Of a stretch of DNA of 64,000 nt, positions 10,749 to 23,559 are shown piece after piece. A program made the position numbers and the translations under genes. A model generated the notes under the pieces. It did no database searches. It had not been told where the DNA came from and was given only the letters and a program-made list of their open reading frames with translations. The DNA is from Drechslerella dactyloides (taxonomy: Eukaryota; Ascomycota; Orbiliomycetes; Orbiliales; Orbiliaceae): positions 1,302,001 through 1,366,000 of the forward strand of contig JAGTWJ010000007.1 in NCBI GenBank assembly GCA_020064725.1. Direction: 5' to 3'. Each line of letters starts with the position of its first letter. The stretch's first letter is position 1.

Positions 10749-13700
10749 TGTGGAGACAGAGTGTAACTAGTAGATTATACTAGCGCTCGCAAGTGGGACA
10801 GCGGGTACCTAGCCTGCTAGGGCGGGTATAAACGAGACGTATAGTGTATATCGTATGGGCAATACAGATAGATATCTGGGGGCTTCGCTCCGAACGGCAG
10901 ACATGAATGGGTCGAATGGGTCCAAAGATGGATTGGAGGATCTGGGGGGTTTGGAACGACATCATGGGGACGGGAGACAGACTTGCCTTTTTATTATTTT
11001 CAGAGACCTCTCCACTTCTGCTCCTCGATCAGGGCTCGGGGGGCCGTCAGCCGTGGATTGTGAAGCAGCAAAAAGTAAAGTAAGGGCAAGTGCACGGGAG
11101 GAGGAAGAAAAAAGCCCAGATCGGATAGAGGGAGGACGGGAAGGGATGCGATACGTACAAGGCTGCGAACTTCACACACACGCACGGGATCCCGGGAACC
11201 AAGAGGACCGAGCAGCAGTAGAGGATAGATAGAAGAACAAGCACAGCGCGTCAAGTAGGGCGAACGAAAAGAGCTGACAGGAAGGATCCTGCCGTGAGAT
11301 GATAGGTGCACGATAAAATCAAGGCATGCGAGGGTGTATCATGCATGAAATTCGAGCGGTCCAGAGCAGGAGAAGGCCAAGCAGGTTCGGTGTCTGCCGG
11401 ATCCTGATTGGCAGGCGAGGTCTCTGGAATGTGGAGAGCTAGTCCCAAGCTGATGGGCTGGCAGATGTATCCAGAGGTATTCCGAAGTAGCCTGAGCAGG
11501 TGGTCATTGGGTAGTTCCGAGGCGGTGGTGGTGGGGGAGGCTTGCAGGCCTGCTTGTTTGTCGTCGTCGGGACGTCGTACAGCTAGTAATTTAGCGCGCC
11601 GACGCGAGGGGTTGGATCGATCCCAACACCAAATCCAAAAATGAAACACACGCCAGGGATCTCGCGATCGATCGATCATATCGTCTTCAAATTCACTCGA
11701 AGAGGCACCCTTCTTGAGAGCTATACGCACCAGTGGTCTCGGGGACTCCACTAGGCACCCATTTGCAACCATCTTCTTCATTTCTCGCCACGAACCGCGA
11801 GAGCAGCATTCCGACAGGTCATTGACAATAGGGCTGAGCTGAGCGAACTTCTAGCACGTGGCCACTCTGGTCGACCCATGGCACTGCAATCTCGATGTGC
11901 ATTTTCAAATTAAGGAAACTCAAGGTCTGGGTGATCAGGGTCACCACCAAGCTCAATACGAACCGGGACGGATAGCACGCCTCGGGACGTGAGTGAAGAC
12001 GCACTAATAGCTTACTGCACGGCTGTGACATGTCATGGTGCATCTTGCCGCCCCCTGTGGAATGCACGTTATAAGTATCTAGTGTGTATATCATGTAACT
12101 GTCTGTACCGATATCCGAACGCATGGAACGAAGCTACTACGTTTACGCGCTAATCCGATCGATTGCAGGAGTCCTGTGACCCTATAATACTCGAACCGGT
12201 TACGAAAATAACCGCAAGTCTATTCAACTTAACGTTATCGATGGTTGATTTATACTTTATTTTTCCACTTGCGGCACGGGAAGCAAGGGCACGCGGTGTC
12301 GGAATCCCTCGCTTCTGTCCATTCGAATTTCCCAGCCGCTCAAAGGGGGAGGAGGCCAAGGGTCTGGATCTCCCACTTCAGGTGCCCGTGATCGAGACTT
12401 TCAGGCACTGCAACAGTCTCAACAACCTGCTAACATGAACAGAAACCGGATTTCGAACACTCTCGATGCTACATAATGTGTGTGCACACACATATATATC
12501 TCGCTCGATATAATGGATCCGAGCGATATCAAGGTTTGCGGTGATGGTGCCGACTGGACGGAAAACTACAGCGAATGCATGCACATCTTGATATATCATC
12601 ACCCACCCCGTGCACATATCCGCCAATCAATTGAGCAATCCGCTAGAAATCGCGCTAGTGCTGCAGTGCGTCCCGTGCATATGCACACCCTGATCTCGAT
12701 TTGTCTTAAATGATATTCTCGAACATGGTAGTTTTTCAAAATCTCCTCTTGCACGCATGGTTCACAATCGAAATTAAGACATCGTCCAGCTCCATGACTT
12801 AAATAATTGCGCTGGAAAATAGTATCTCAATTCGAGAAATCCAATAATATTATAATTAGACGGCACAGCATAAACTTTACATATAGATATATACTTGTAT
12901 GAAGTGATTGTAAGCTGCAGACGCAGCAGGCCGGGCAGGAGGGGCTCCTTCAAATCATATGCCCCTTGCTAGCTTGCTTTGACCTCATTTGCCACATGCC
13001 AAGTGCCGTATGTTCCATGAACCAAACCCGAAGATCATTATTCGAAATTCTCGGGCGACACATCATGCGGAACATGGAAGGGCAATCAACCACGCTAGTG
13101 CTAGCATTGTAGTGCGATCAGCCGCATCTATCGATTCCTGTGCGCATCCCGAGAATTGGAAGATCCTCGCCTCGCTGTACCGTAGTCCTGAATCCACCCC
13201 GCCAGCCCTAGTCTCGGGTGCCAGCCCGTCGTGGAGTCTCGCCTCGCGCTCGGTTTCGTTAGCGAATTCTATAGCCGAACGAGCAGATTAAATTAAGTAA
13301 GATTACCAAAGAGCGGCACAATTGTTATAAAGTTGGATTTTCGTAAATCCAAATGTATAACGAAGTGCAGTTTATATCATATTTAAACCAGACACTGTCC
13401 TCTGACACTCGTAGATGTGCTATCTGCATGTATCTTCAATCAAATCATATTCACTGATATATTTCTACGCAGCCTTATAGGGCAGATGCACATTACATTG
13501 CATAGGCCTGCATATACGTAGGCTCCTTACTTTGTCAATTACCTCGAGCTCGACGTCGCATTCAGAATGCATTGCGTAACCGAACTCGCATTCGACACGT
13601 ACTACGTACGCAAACGAGCTTCCAGATCCATGCAAATGTCAATGTCATCAAGTTACACGATACGGTGTCCAGCCCTGTACATGAGTTATCTCGGTAGGTA

Positions 13701-15090
13701 GCACCTGTCTACATTCATATACGGGCTGGTTAGAAGAATGAACAATCTCGGCACGTCTAGTCCCAGGATGCATCGATGAGCTGAGCAGGCGCAAGCCTAA
13801 GGTACGTACTACAATCGGTTTCTAACGTTACACGAATACCATCGAAAATGGGTATACGTATCTGGGACTTGGCCAATTGAGCTCGCAGACATACGTACGT
13901 ACGCCAATTCCCTGAATGTTACACGCGAGTTTTGTATATGTATCCGGCCTGAGGCCTTCTAAGCCAAGGCGCAGGGATTCATAGGACAGGGCGATTTTGA
14001 ATTCACGGATATCACATCATTCAGGGGGGCATATGTGATAACACAATGCAACGTCTCTGAGACCAGTGTGGTACGACAGTATACTACTGCAGTTGACATG
14101 ACAGCCTTGAGGCCAAGATTATCCCGCAGGATCATTCCCAGGAAGATTCATAATGCGCACGTTGCCGTTTAATATCACGCTCGCCCTGGTCTTCGCTTCG
14201 CAAGCTGAAGATAGACGCACGTAAGCTGGGAGCTGGGCATGGTCTCGCACTTCAAACCGCACAGGCCGCAAGCCACGAAGAGACGGGACTATGCATCACG
14301 GTCAGCTAACAGCCGGCGCCATCATCGTATATAAATACCGACGTGGCCCTCAGACTGCAGACTAGACGTGAGTATCCGCCGAGCGCACCTCGAATTGGCT
14401 TGAAGAGCTCCCACAATTTATATGACTAGTCTATATTCCCGTTATGAAGCTACACGCATATCTAACATATCGTACTAACGGTACTGATCGCCTGAAACCT
14501 TAGCTATTTAATATAACGTCATGACTCGCGTAGACGTACGCGTATGAAACCAGTCGAAGAAACGAAGGGACCGATGGGCTGACGTTATTCGTGCCGAGAT
14601 TAACAGTAGGTGATGGAATTTCAGCCAACCGCAGCCTGGCTACATCCGTCCGATATACGTCCTGAAGGACCCAACGGACCGGTTATCGACACTGCATGCC
14701 CGTTATACAGACGTGCATTCACCGGCCCAGCCAGCCAGCCAGTGCACTTTCCCGTTCACTTTCGGCAATTCACAGCGGGGGTCACACTGCAGTCGACGCC
14801 GCCATGAGCTCTGTGTAGTGCTTGGTGCTGTTGCGTGGTATTTTGGAGATATCTAGATGTCTGGCCTCGCATGCTCACTTCACACATCCCACGGCGCGTC
14901 CACCTTCAGATAATCCTTCTTCCAAGTGACGACATGAAATCCATCACTGGTATTTCGGGATATCTATATATGATATATAGACATATGTTCATAGAATCGT
15001 CCTTGGTATGTCCTTAATCCATCATCCCAACCCGCATACACCACGTCCATCTAGAAAAAATGGAGACAGAAAACGACAAAAAAATATAAC
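10749..15090. other. Gene-poor region, 4.3 kb
   Basis: No coding region is supported. The left part (10800-11800) has several overlapping short open frames on both strands with arginine/serine-rich, unpatterned composition; the longest is minus-strand 11781-11251 (176 codons) without homology I recognise. From 12000 to 15000 the sequence is AT-richer, with many stops in all frames and short palindromic runs such as GATCGATCGATC near 11667 and ACGTACGTACG near 13897. The ends presumably contain the promoter of the otubain gene and the terminator of csn2. Confidence 0.4.
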
Positions 15091-16754
15091 CTAGATATAC
15101 ATCCGCTCTCGCTCCCTAACGGAGCTCCACCCGGGACCAGGATAGTCGTCTCTATTACTCTCAGGCGGGGCGAACACGGTCATCCACAGCGAATTCAACG
15201 ATGCGCTCCACTCTTGCATGGCTTCCATCCTTTCCACGTCTGTGTGACTGGAAATTTCCACCGTGCCCTCATTCGCATTGATCTGCCCGTGCACCTTCTT
15301 GTCTAAGATGAGGAAGCCGAGAATGTCCTTCGCCTCGTCAACGGGTATTTGCAGCTCCTTCGCGATGAACGCTAGCGTGAAGCGGGTGAAGGGTTTGATT
15401 AACTTGATGAGCGCCTCCGTGCGAATGTTTCTGGTGACTTCGTCAATGTGTTCTCGGATGAATGGGTCGTCCAGGATTTGATCCTTGTGCTTTTGAAGGA
15501 TCAGCTCGTAGGTCTTGATGTCCTGGCGTTGGTACGCGTCGACGAGGTCGGTCATGCCCACGATTCGGGGGTTGCTCTTATATCTGTTGTTGTAAAGGTG
15601 GTTTTGTTAGCGCGATGCATGAGGAGCGGAAGTGTAGATGTTCAAAACTTACGGTTTGGTTTCTTGAGAGTCGAAGGGGTTGATCTCTGAATTGACAAGC
15701 ATGCTGGTGAGTACGAGGTACTTGAGGACCTGGTACCGCTGCATCGATCCAGCCTCGTCGTAATTCCTAAACGCCTCGAAGAAGTCACTCTGGGCTTCTT
15801 TCCAGTTTTCTGTCGCGCTGCAGTCAGCACGTTGGTTCCTGGGCGTCACGATATATAGCGGTCATACCTTCGCTCATGTGCATCTTGCCACCGCACTCTC
15901 GAATGACACCCATGATTTTCGGATGCGGAACGGCGGATTTGACCGCTAACGATTTATTATACAATCCCTTCAGCCGCTTATTATTCTTCTGCTCTGACAG
16001 CATCTGGATCTCCAGCGCGTAGACTTCCAGCAGGTAGGTTCCCTTCGACGGGTCATCGGTCCCATCCGGCCGCTGACACGCCTTATGTAGATCCTTGATG
16101 CTCCGAGCGAGCCTCTGGTATTCTTTGCGGTCCAGCCAGAGCCGGGCGAGCTTGATGTTGGTCTTGAGCCACAGACGCTCGTTCGAGGAGCCCTGAAAGG
16201 AATCAAGTGTGAGAGCGTAGAACTTCTCCATGCAGGCCATGTCGGCCGGATCGTTCGACAGCGAGATGTAGTCCAGCATGTTGTTGATGGATTTCTCCGA
16301 GTAGTTTCGTGTAACTGCGGATTTGATGTACGTCAACAGCTGCTTGTAGTGTTCGATGGCCTGGCACGGACGGCGTTAGCACTCCATCCGTGGGTAGGAT
16401 GCCGGCCGCTCGGATTCGGACCTTGTCGTATTCCTTCAGCTTGAACTCCAGCTTGATCACCTGCTTGAGGCCTTTGAAACCCCTACATTCGCCGCGACGG
16501 TCAGCATAGCTTCTCGATGGTGGGATTTGGATCTAGGGAAGCTCGCACCAGTCGCCCTTTTCCTCCTCCAGCTCCACGATGCCCAGGAATTCCTCTATGG
16601 CATCGCGTGGCTCGTTCTGCTTGATCTGCTTCGCGTTGTAGTACTTGTTCTCGATGTCGACGTCGGCAGACTCCTCCGCGTCGTCGTCCTCGTACTGGAA
16701 GTCGTAGTCCTCGTCCTCCGCGCCGGAGTCCATCATAAAGTCGTCGTCCGACAT
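15091..16754 (-). CDS. csnB: COP9 signalosome complex subunit 2 (CSN2)
   Basis: CSN2 is a PCI-domain scaffold of the COP9 signalosome, which removes Nedd8 from cullins; in filamentous fungi the complex affects development and secondary metabolism. Exons 16754-16549, 16482-16422, 16360-15868, 15809-15653 and 15583-15091 join to 469 residues, the usual size. The N-terminus is acidic (MSDDDFMMDSGAEDEDYDF), then comes the near-invariant DVDIENKYYNAKQIKQ. The middle holds SAVTRNYSEKSINNMLDYIS and ERLWLKTNIKLARL (TPR-like helices), then GKMHMSEENWKEAQSDFFEA across the third intron and INPFDSQETKPYKSNPRI across the fourth. The PCI part ends with ILGFLILDKKVHGQINANEG. All introns are 57-74 nt. The gene symbol follows Aspergillus naming. 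Confidence 0.95.
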
Positions 16755-18901
16755 GGCGGGCAGCTGTCACGTTACGGGCCGTGTATCAGAAGTACGCGAT
16801 GGCTATAGCTCGAGCTGGGCGATGGAAGGTAGTGAGGGGGTATTATCGCAGCCGGCTGTCGTTTTGGGACGACGTGTTGGAAGCTTGGTGGGATGAGCAA
16901 CACAAGCTGTCGTTTCGCTTTTGGCGTTGGCCAATGCTCTCCGCGGGCCGGGCACTAACCATTGTGCCAACCGTGCGCCAGACCTCTTGACGGGCCCAAG
17001 CTATCGATAACCCAGCTCACGGAAGTCCGGCGCCCCCAATTCACAGCATACCTTTATCCATATATTAAATTGTCCAGGGTGCCCGCCGCGTTTCTGTCAT
17101 CCGGAAAAATATGCCTGCTCCGTTCCTGCGCATCGGAGAGATCGCGTTCGCTACACGGTATGTATGTCCATCCATTCACAACGGCCACCCTGCATGTCCG
17201 TGAACTCAAGAATTCAAGCTTTCCTGTCCGTCGTGAGACCGCTGACCAGAATCGAAGCACAGGGTCACGCCGGCGACATCAGCGGGTACCTTGATTCCAT
17301 GGCCGACCGGGTGGTAATTTACATTGCCGACTGTTACATTACACTGCTTTTACGTCTGCACCTGCGCTGGTTGTGCCATAACATTACGTGCAGCCGCCAG
17401 GCTTCGCGCTGGAATTACAGAAAATCGGGAAGGACGTTTCGACAGGAGGGACGGCGCTCCGCAAAGTGTTGAACACTTGGATCGATTGGGATGTTTGAGT
17501 CTCAGGCAACGGAGGGTTGCCGCGGCGGATGGGGAAGCGGGATGCATATGAGACTCAGGACGGGGTGCACGGGTCGTGGCGGCCTTCCTGGGCGACCGGC
17601 CCTTTAATGCTTGATGCTGAGGCCGGTGTCGATGCTCCACCTCCAACATCCAACTTGTCGAGATGCATCGATGTGGGCGTCGACGCGATGACAGCTCAGC
17701 TGCTATGCGCCATTCGTCGCCGTTCTGTTGGCCCGAGATCCACCACCGTTCCTCCCGCCATTGGCTGAGGAGCCACGCATGCGCAGGATCGACCGATCGC
17801 GCCTCCATGCCATGCCTGCGGTGATGCCTCGGGGTCGCTTCGGACTCTGCGGTCCGGGCGCCATGCCGTTTCGAACGTTTGCAAGTGTTAAATTGGAGTG
17901 AGTGGGCGGCCAACCCGGAACCGACACCAAAACGCCACTTTGGCGACCGCAATTTTGGCAGGCCCTCGCCAGCCACAGGGAAAAGGAAGGGGAAAAGCGA
18001 AAAGCCCGCACCTGCAGGTCCTCGCTGCCCCTGTCATGTCATCAAAGACGAGGGACGAGGCCTCTTGTGCTGGGGGGAATCGTGCCTGCCCGACCTGGCT
18101 TGCCGGCGGTGGATGCTCGATAGCGCGAATGGGTATGGCGGGATGCTTCCAGGCTTTGCCTTCCACGGCGTCGAGAGCTTCCCCCTTTCGGGGCTAGATT
18201 GCGTCTCTCGCCTACCAGAGACAGGCACGGCTGCCTTCCTTTTGGCATGCCCTAGCAGCGCGGCCTGATTGTTGCCTCTGCATCCATCGCTGTGGTTATC
18301 GGAGGCCGGACGCTGACGCTGCATGTCTGGAGAGATTGCATGCCAGAAAACTCGTATCAGTCGCCCGCGCAGGACTCGCAGAAGGCGGTGGAGTAGCTTC
18401 AGAAGGTGGTGGGCAAATGCGGAGCCGATCCAATCTCCTCCAAACACTCAGCTCAAACCTGCCTGGCTGTATTACGGAGTCCTTTTTGTTATTCCGTCGT
18501 GCTTTCAACGAGTAATTCAATTTTATACTCCGTCACATTCTGCCACGGCCACCACCACCACAACCACAAGTGCACCACCACCACTGTCATCACCACCTCT
18601 CCCGACCCTTTTTCCCTCACCTTCATTCTCGATTCCTCTCGCCGCTCCGGATTCTCTACGGCAGCATATCCCCTCCCCGGCACGACTGCCTAATTGCGCT
18701 GCATTCTGCCATCTCCTCCCTCGGGCCGATCGGTAGAACTAGAAATTTCCGACTCGCGGACCAGACAAAGCAAAGCTCCAGCCCGTGTGTTTTAGCGCCT
18801 TTCACCTGCATCACCATCACCGTTTCATTCGCACAAACATCTCGACCTCGACAAAGACCATCCACGCATCGTTCACCGACATCTCTTCGCTCTTCCTCAC
18901 C
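16755..18901. promoter_or_regulatory. Divergent intergenic region between csn2 and rho3
   Basis: The stretch from 17300 to 18450 is GC-rich, with overlapping open frames on both strands (for example minus 17976-17350) whose composition is arginine/alanine/proline-rich and which show no family motif. The last 350 nt before rho3 are C/A- and C/T-rich on the plus strand, with CCACCACCACAACC-type repeats near 18549-18600, a likely leader/promoter tract for rho3. Confidence 0.4.
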
Positions 18902-20263
18902 ATGCTTCTGTGCGGCGGCTCATCGCGCTCGACGGTACAGCGCAAAATTGTCCTTCTGGGAGATGGCGCCTGCGGAAAGACTTCTTTACTGAACGTCTTC
19001 ACAAGAGGGTAAGGCTGCGAATCCCACCCACTTTCTCACCGGCCTGTCGCCGACAGCGACACCCTCCCCTGCCCTCTCGATCTCTCGAGTCACCGGACAC
19101 TGCTGACCGCTTCACAAACGATGCAGGTACTTCCCACAAGTATAGTACGTCTAACCCACCCCGGTTCACAAAGTTTCCTTGTCACCCAACAAACGATCGA
19201 TCGACGCCGGCAAGCTGACATGTCTCGACCGCATTCCACAGCGAACCAACAGTATTCGGTAAACTCTCCCCGCTTCGCTCCATCCGGCCCGCCTGCTTGT
19301 CTACTTCCTGTGGGAGGACTGTCCTCGCAAACACCCACAGAATACGACTCGACCCGCCTGAACAGCTCGGATTCATACATAGACACTGGTGCTGACGTTA
19401 TGGCTCTTTCTTCTATTAGAAAACTACGTACACGGTATGTTGAAGCTCCAGCCAGCCCGCCTTGTGCGACCAAAGCGCAAATCTTGGCCCGTGCACAAGA
19501 TCCTACAAGCAACAAACACAGCCGCACCCTCAGCTCGCCAGCGAGCCCGTGATTGTGATGGACAGGAGGCTAACGTGACACTCGCTCCGGACGGATAGAC
19601 ATCTATGTCGACAACACACATATCGAGCTCAGTCTGTGGGACACAGCTGGGCAGGAGGAATTCGACCGGTTACGGTCGCTCTCCTATAGCGACACCCACA
19701 CGATCATGCTCTGCTTCAGCGTACGTCACTCAACCCGAACGACCAAGCCACGATTTACGGAGAGATTACGATTTGGGAAGGCCAGGCGCGCTGACTTGTC
19801 GCAGGTTGACTCGCGAGATTCGTTAGAAAACGTCGAGCAGAAGTGGGTCGGCGAGATAGCGGACAACTGTCAGGGCGTTAAGCTCGTCCTGGTTGCTCTG
19901 AAATGCGACTTACGGGAAGAAGCAGCCTCGGAGGGGCCAGAAAAGGCCTCCGAGTTCATCAGCTATGCCGAGGGTCTGGCGGTGGCTGAGCGGATCAAGG
20001 TACGCACGAATCCCAAAACCGCGGAACCAACAGAGCACGGCTAACGACATGACGGTACACAGGCACTCCGATATCTCGGTAAGCGGGCGATACACCGATG
20101 AACAGCTGTGATGTGGCGCATGTGCTAACGAATCTCGATAGAATGCTCTGCGAAAATCAACCGCGGTGTCAACGAGGCATTTTCGGAAGCCGCACGTGTC
20201 GCGCTGACCGCGAAGCCCCAAGGCGCAACCGCGTCGTCGAGTAGGGGCTGCAGCATTATGTGA
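18902..20263 (+). CDS. rho3: Rho-family GTPase Rho3
   Basis: Rho3 controls polarised exocytosis and actin organisation at growing tips. Eight exons, 18902-19008, 19127-19144, 19242-19258, 19420-19434, 19599-19720, 19805-19999, 20063-20078 and 20142-20263, encode 203 residues. The P-loop is GDGACGKT (residues 20-27). Switch I is YFPQVYEPTVFENY, with Mg-coordinating Thr45. Switch II starts at DTAGQEEFDRLRSLSY. LVALKCDLRE is the Rho NKxD-type guanine motif in Rho3 form, ECSAKINRGVNEAF the SAK motif, and the C-terminus GCSIM is a prenylation CAAX box. The MLLCGGSS start and IADNCQGVKLVLVALK block separate Rho3 from Rho1, Rac and Cdc42. Four exons are 15-18 nt long; three in a row carry switch I. 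The ATG has A at -3 (CACC). The identity is very secure, the microexon borders nearly so because each restores conserved residues. Confidence 0.94.
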
Positions 20264-21839
20264 ACACCATTTTGTCCGGTTTCCTTGTTAGAATACAAAC
20301 GTCCGAATTTGCCCATTGTCCGTTCTAAGGACTCGAGTGGATCGCTTGTCATGCGTTTACGAAAGCGCTGCTATTTATCCCTTCTTTGTGCGTTCTATCA
20401 AGCACTTTTTTTGACCGATATCCCTTCTTTTTTTCCTTCATTCGTTCACCCGGGATTTCTGGGTACAAAAGCTGCCGTCGTCGCAACAGCGGACGTTCGA
20501 TTCTTATGTGTCGTTTCATTCTCTTAATTTCCTTTGGACTGTTTTCTCGGTTGGTTTCGTTTCTCGTTTCGTTTCATACCATCCGCGCTAGCAACGTTGG
20601 CATGGATGTGTGGGATGGATTGATTGTTCGCTTTTTCTTGCTCTGTTGGCGGAAGATGATACCTGGACACGGTTGGTTAGTTGGTTGGATTGATATTGAA
20701 CGCTTCGATTAACATTTGCTTCTTGAGTACCATCTTTTACTTTTTGCTGTTGCCTCCCATATGCATACTATCGGGCATCTCTTTCATTTTCTTTGGAATT
20801 TATACTCGACATCCATTGATTGGTTGGTTGGTTTCGTCTCTTTCGTTGAAGCTCTCCTACTCTTCTCTTGGTCTACTATTTTGTATTACATTTTCTACTT
20901 TTTCCAATTCATTTCGTCTTACATATATCCATGCGAACATACATGCTATCTTTCCTCAGGAGCTTCACAGCACGTTTATTCCACACGTTTAGCGATTTTC
21001 ATTTCAATTTGATCAATTTCTCGCCCTGGATCTTGCTGAATCCTACAACTGGAAAATGCCGCAGGACTTACCATACAGAGCATATTTCCCACTACTCATA
21101 GCGAAGATCAGATTCACCAAACGTCAGCATGAATAGGTTAGGTTATTATAACCACGGACCTACCCAGACCTACCCTCCATAGAACTCCAGCCTCAGCTGG
21201 CGATATACACTACAATCCAATACAATACACTACAATCCCCTCACAGGATATCCAAGCTTCATCATTCTGGCTGACACCAAATCATCACGGGATGTACTCG
21301 CCGATAACCAACCTTCAATCAATTGACTGATATTGATCGATTGCTATACTCGGACTCACGCGGCCTGCACGCCCAAATTTATACAAGCCAAGATCTGTGC
21401 CAATTACCTATTCCTCCGCCAAGCTCGCATGTCAGCCAAAGCTATCGTTTGCCTCTGCTCCTCGCCCTCCGAAGAGCGTCAGTTGAGCCGCGGAACCATA
21501 AGGTGCTCGAAGTGAATCGCTAGCGCTCTACACGCATAAATCCTATGCGTCATCTGCTCGCCAGCCGTCAACTAGGCATCCGCGGGGAATCAATCAACGT
21601 GATCCAGCGGATCTTTACGAAGGGCAAAGCTTCCAATCAAGCTTTTCATAACCAGGCATTATATACGTATAAGGATTAGCTGATCCGAACATTATAACCC
21701 ACCGCAATCGCGCAGCAATACTAAGTAACTATTAGATCAAAGACCGATTGACCCTGTATGTGCGCAGCTGCAAACCTCGGAGTGCCGGCTCTAAAGACAA
21801 GCAAATGTATATCCCAAACTCCCCGCCCCCGCGTCCCGA
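20264..21839. other. Intergenic region, rho3 3' side and UBX gene 3' side (convergent)
   Basis: The first 800 nt are T-rich on the plus strand, with GGTTGGTTAGTTGGTTGG-like repeats near 20671-20690 and many TTTCTTT runs, consistent with the rho3 3' UTR. Around 21200-21240 there is a short imperfect repeat of TACACTACAATCC. No gene is supported. Confidence 0.4.
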
Positions 21840-23559
21840 CTAGCCGCGATCCTCCCCCTCCACCTCACCTTCGTCCAGGTCTCCGTTCTTCTTCCTTGGC
21901 TCGAAATCCAATTGGTTCCCGTTATAGTACGCACTCCGCTTGTCACCGTCTTCGCCATCGTGCAATGTCCTAAACCGCTTCCTCGCGGCATCTCTCGCTG
22001 GCCTAGCGCTGCCGCTGCTGCTTTCGCTGCCTTCGGATGAAGGCTGCTCCTTGTTACCGACTTTGACGCTCGCGTTCGGGTTGTGCAGTCCCAAGAACGT
22101 CTTGATCATTAGCCACACGCTCATGAGCAAGGCGATGAAGAAGTTCTGTTCCTGCTGTGTGACCGGTCGGTTGGTGCGAGCTGCTCGCCCGGCGAACGCG
22201 GTGGAAACTCTGCCACCTGCAACCGGTTTGAGGATCAGGAGGGCGGATGGGTAGAGATCTAGTTCTCGCAATGTGGATGTTCCCTCGACGTTGACACGCG
22301 ACATGGCGACGGATTGGGACACCAGTTTGTACGGCTGGTTGCTGTCCGTGCGATTCTATAGATACGTTATCGGTTAGACACCTTAAAGCAACGAAATAGC
22401 GGTTGCTGTAATAGAGAGGAATGCCATACTTTATCAAGCCACGGCCGAACGTCCTTCTCGATAGTGGCATCTGCAGGAAATGTATGCGATATCCTGCTTC
22501 CGTCTAAGAGTCGGAATCCAATATGACTCTCTCCAGTCCCGTTGTCAACCTGCTTTCCCTTCTCCCTCGCTTCCTTCGGCGCTTCGCACTGCGTCTCCGC
22601 TTCTGCCTCCGCGGCGATAGCCTTCCGATTCGCCTCTCGGATCCTCATCTCCTCCCTGTCAGAGCGGATCTGCTCGAGCACTCGTCGCCGGTCCTGTTCC
22701 GCTTCCGCCCGCCGTTTCTTCTCGGCATCGGCGTACTGTCTGTTGCTTCTATCCCGGTGGGTTTCTGCCGCATCGGCCATGGCGCGGGTATCCTGTCTAC
22801 GGGCGATTTCACGCTTCTTTGCCTCCTCTCGTTCGGCAGCCTCGCGCTGGGCTTTGAGTCGAGCGATGCGCTCGCGGTGCTGTTGCTGAATCGAGGCGAG
22901 TCGGCGGGCGGTGGCTGAGTCTGGTGGGAACTGGGTGTTTGCGGGTAGGTCGTCGTCCGCGGCTGCAGGACGAGCCGTAGATGTCGATGATGCAGGTTCT
23001 TGGGAGGGTGCTGTCGGAGCTGCAGGAGCTGGGTCTGGTGGGGCGCTAGCCGTTGTAGCGGGGAAGTTAGGACTGCTGTTGACGCCGTCTAGGAGGGTCG
23101 CTGGAGCCTGGTCATTCAAGGTGGTCTGTATCTTGGAAATGAACTCTTCTTTGGAGATTGGATCAGTGATGACGGTGAGACCGTCAACTCCAGCGCCTCC
23201 ATTCCTATTACACCCGGTGTTAATCACTCAATCAACCATATGCCGCTCTTGGCTGCTGCCGTGCGACATGATGCTCCGAGATGCACTCACTTGATAACCA
23301 ACAGTGTCGGGAACTTCTGCAGCGCACAAAACGCATTCAGGTAGTTTGCCTCCGTCGAATCCTTCAGCAGTCGAACAGTAATCGCAGCGTCCTGTAGCAG
23401 TGGCGAGACGGCGTCATCACGCAGGTATTCGCGCTCCCACGTGCTGCTCGCGTCGCTGTCGTCCGTCACGAAGCAGACGAGCGGCTTACGGTTCGCGACG
23501 GTAGCTGCAATCGCCGCTTCGATCGTGCCGGAGAAGAAGAGGGACGGGGCGGTGGTCAT
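21840..23559 (-). CDS. UBX domain protein with N-terminal thioredoxin-like region and C-terminal membrane segment (UBXN4/erasin-like)
   Basis: Exons 23559-23291, 23204-22430 and 22355-21840 encode 519 residues. Residues 1-115 look like the thioredoxin-like domain found in UBXN4/UBX7-type proteins (SGTIEAAIAATVANRKPLVCF, then KFPTLLVIKNGGAG). Residues 180-295 are a highly charged Arg/Glu/Ala coiled-coil-like stretch. The UBX domain spans about 305-393 (IGFRLLDGSRISHTFPADAT to LDLYPSALLILKP); UBX domains bind Cdc48/p97. A single hydrophobic segment follows at about 419-438 (NFFIALLMSVWLMIKTFLGL). The layout matches ER-anchored Cdc48 adaptors of ERAD, with domains facing the cytosol. The C-terminus is Ser- and acidic-rich. 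The domain call is strong; assignment to the UBXN4 subfamily is inferred from architecture. Confidence 0.85.

Noticed and set aside
11251..11781. Minus-strand open frame of 176 codons
   Set aside because: No recognisable domain and low-complexity arginine/serine content; not supported as a gene.
17350..18447. Several overlapping open frames on both strands in GC-rich DNA
   Set aside because: They overlap each other in opposite strands and show no family features; the GC content explains the absence of stops.
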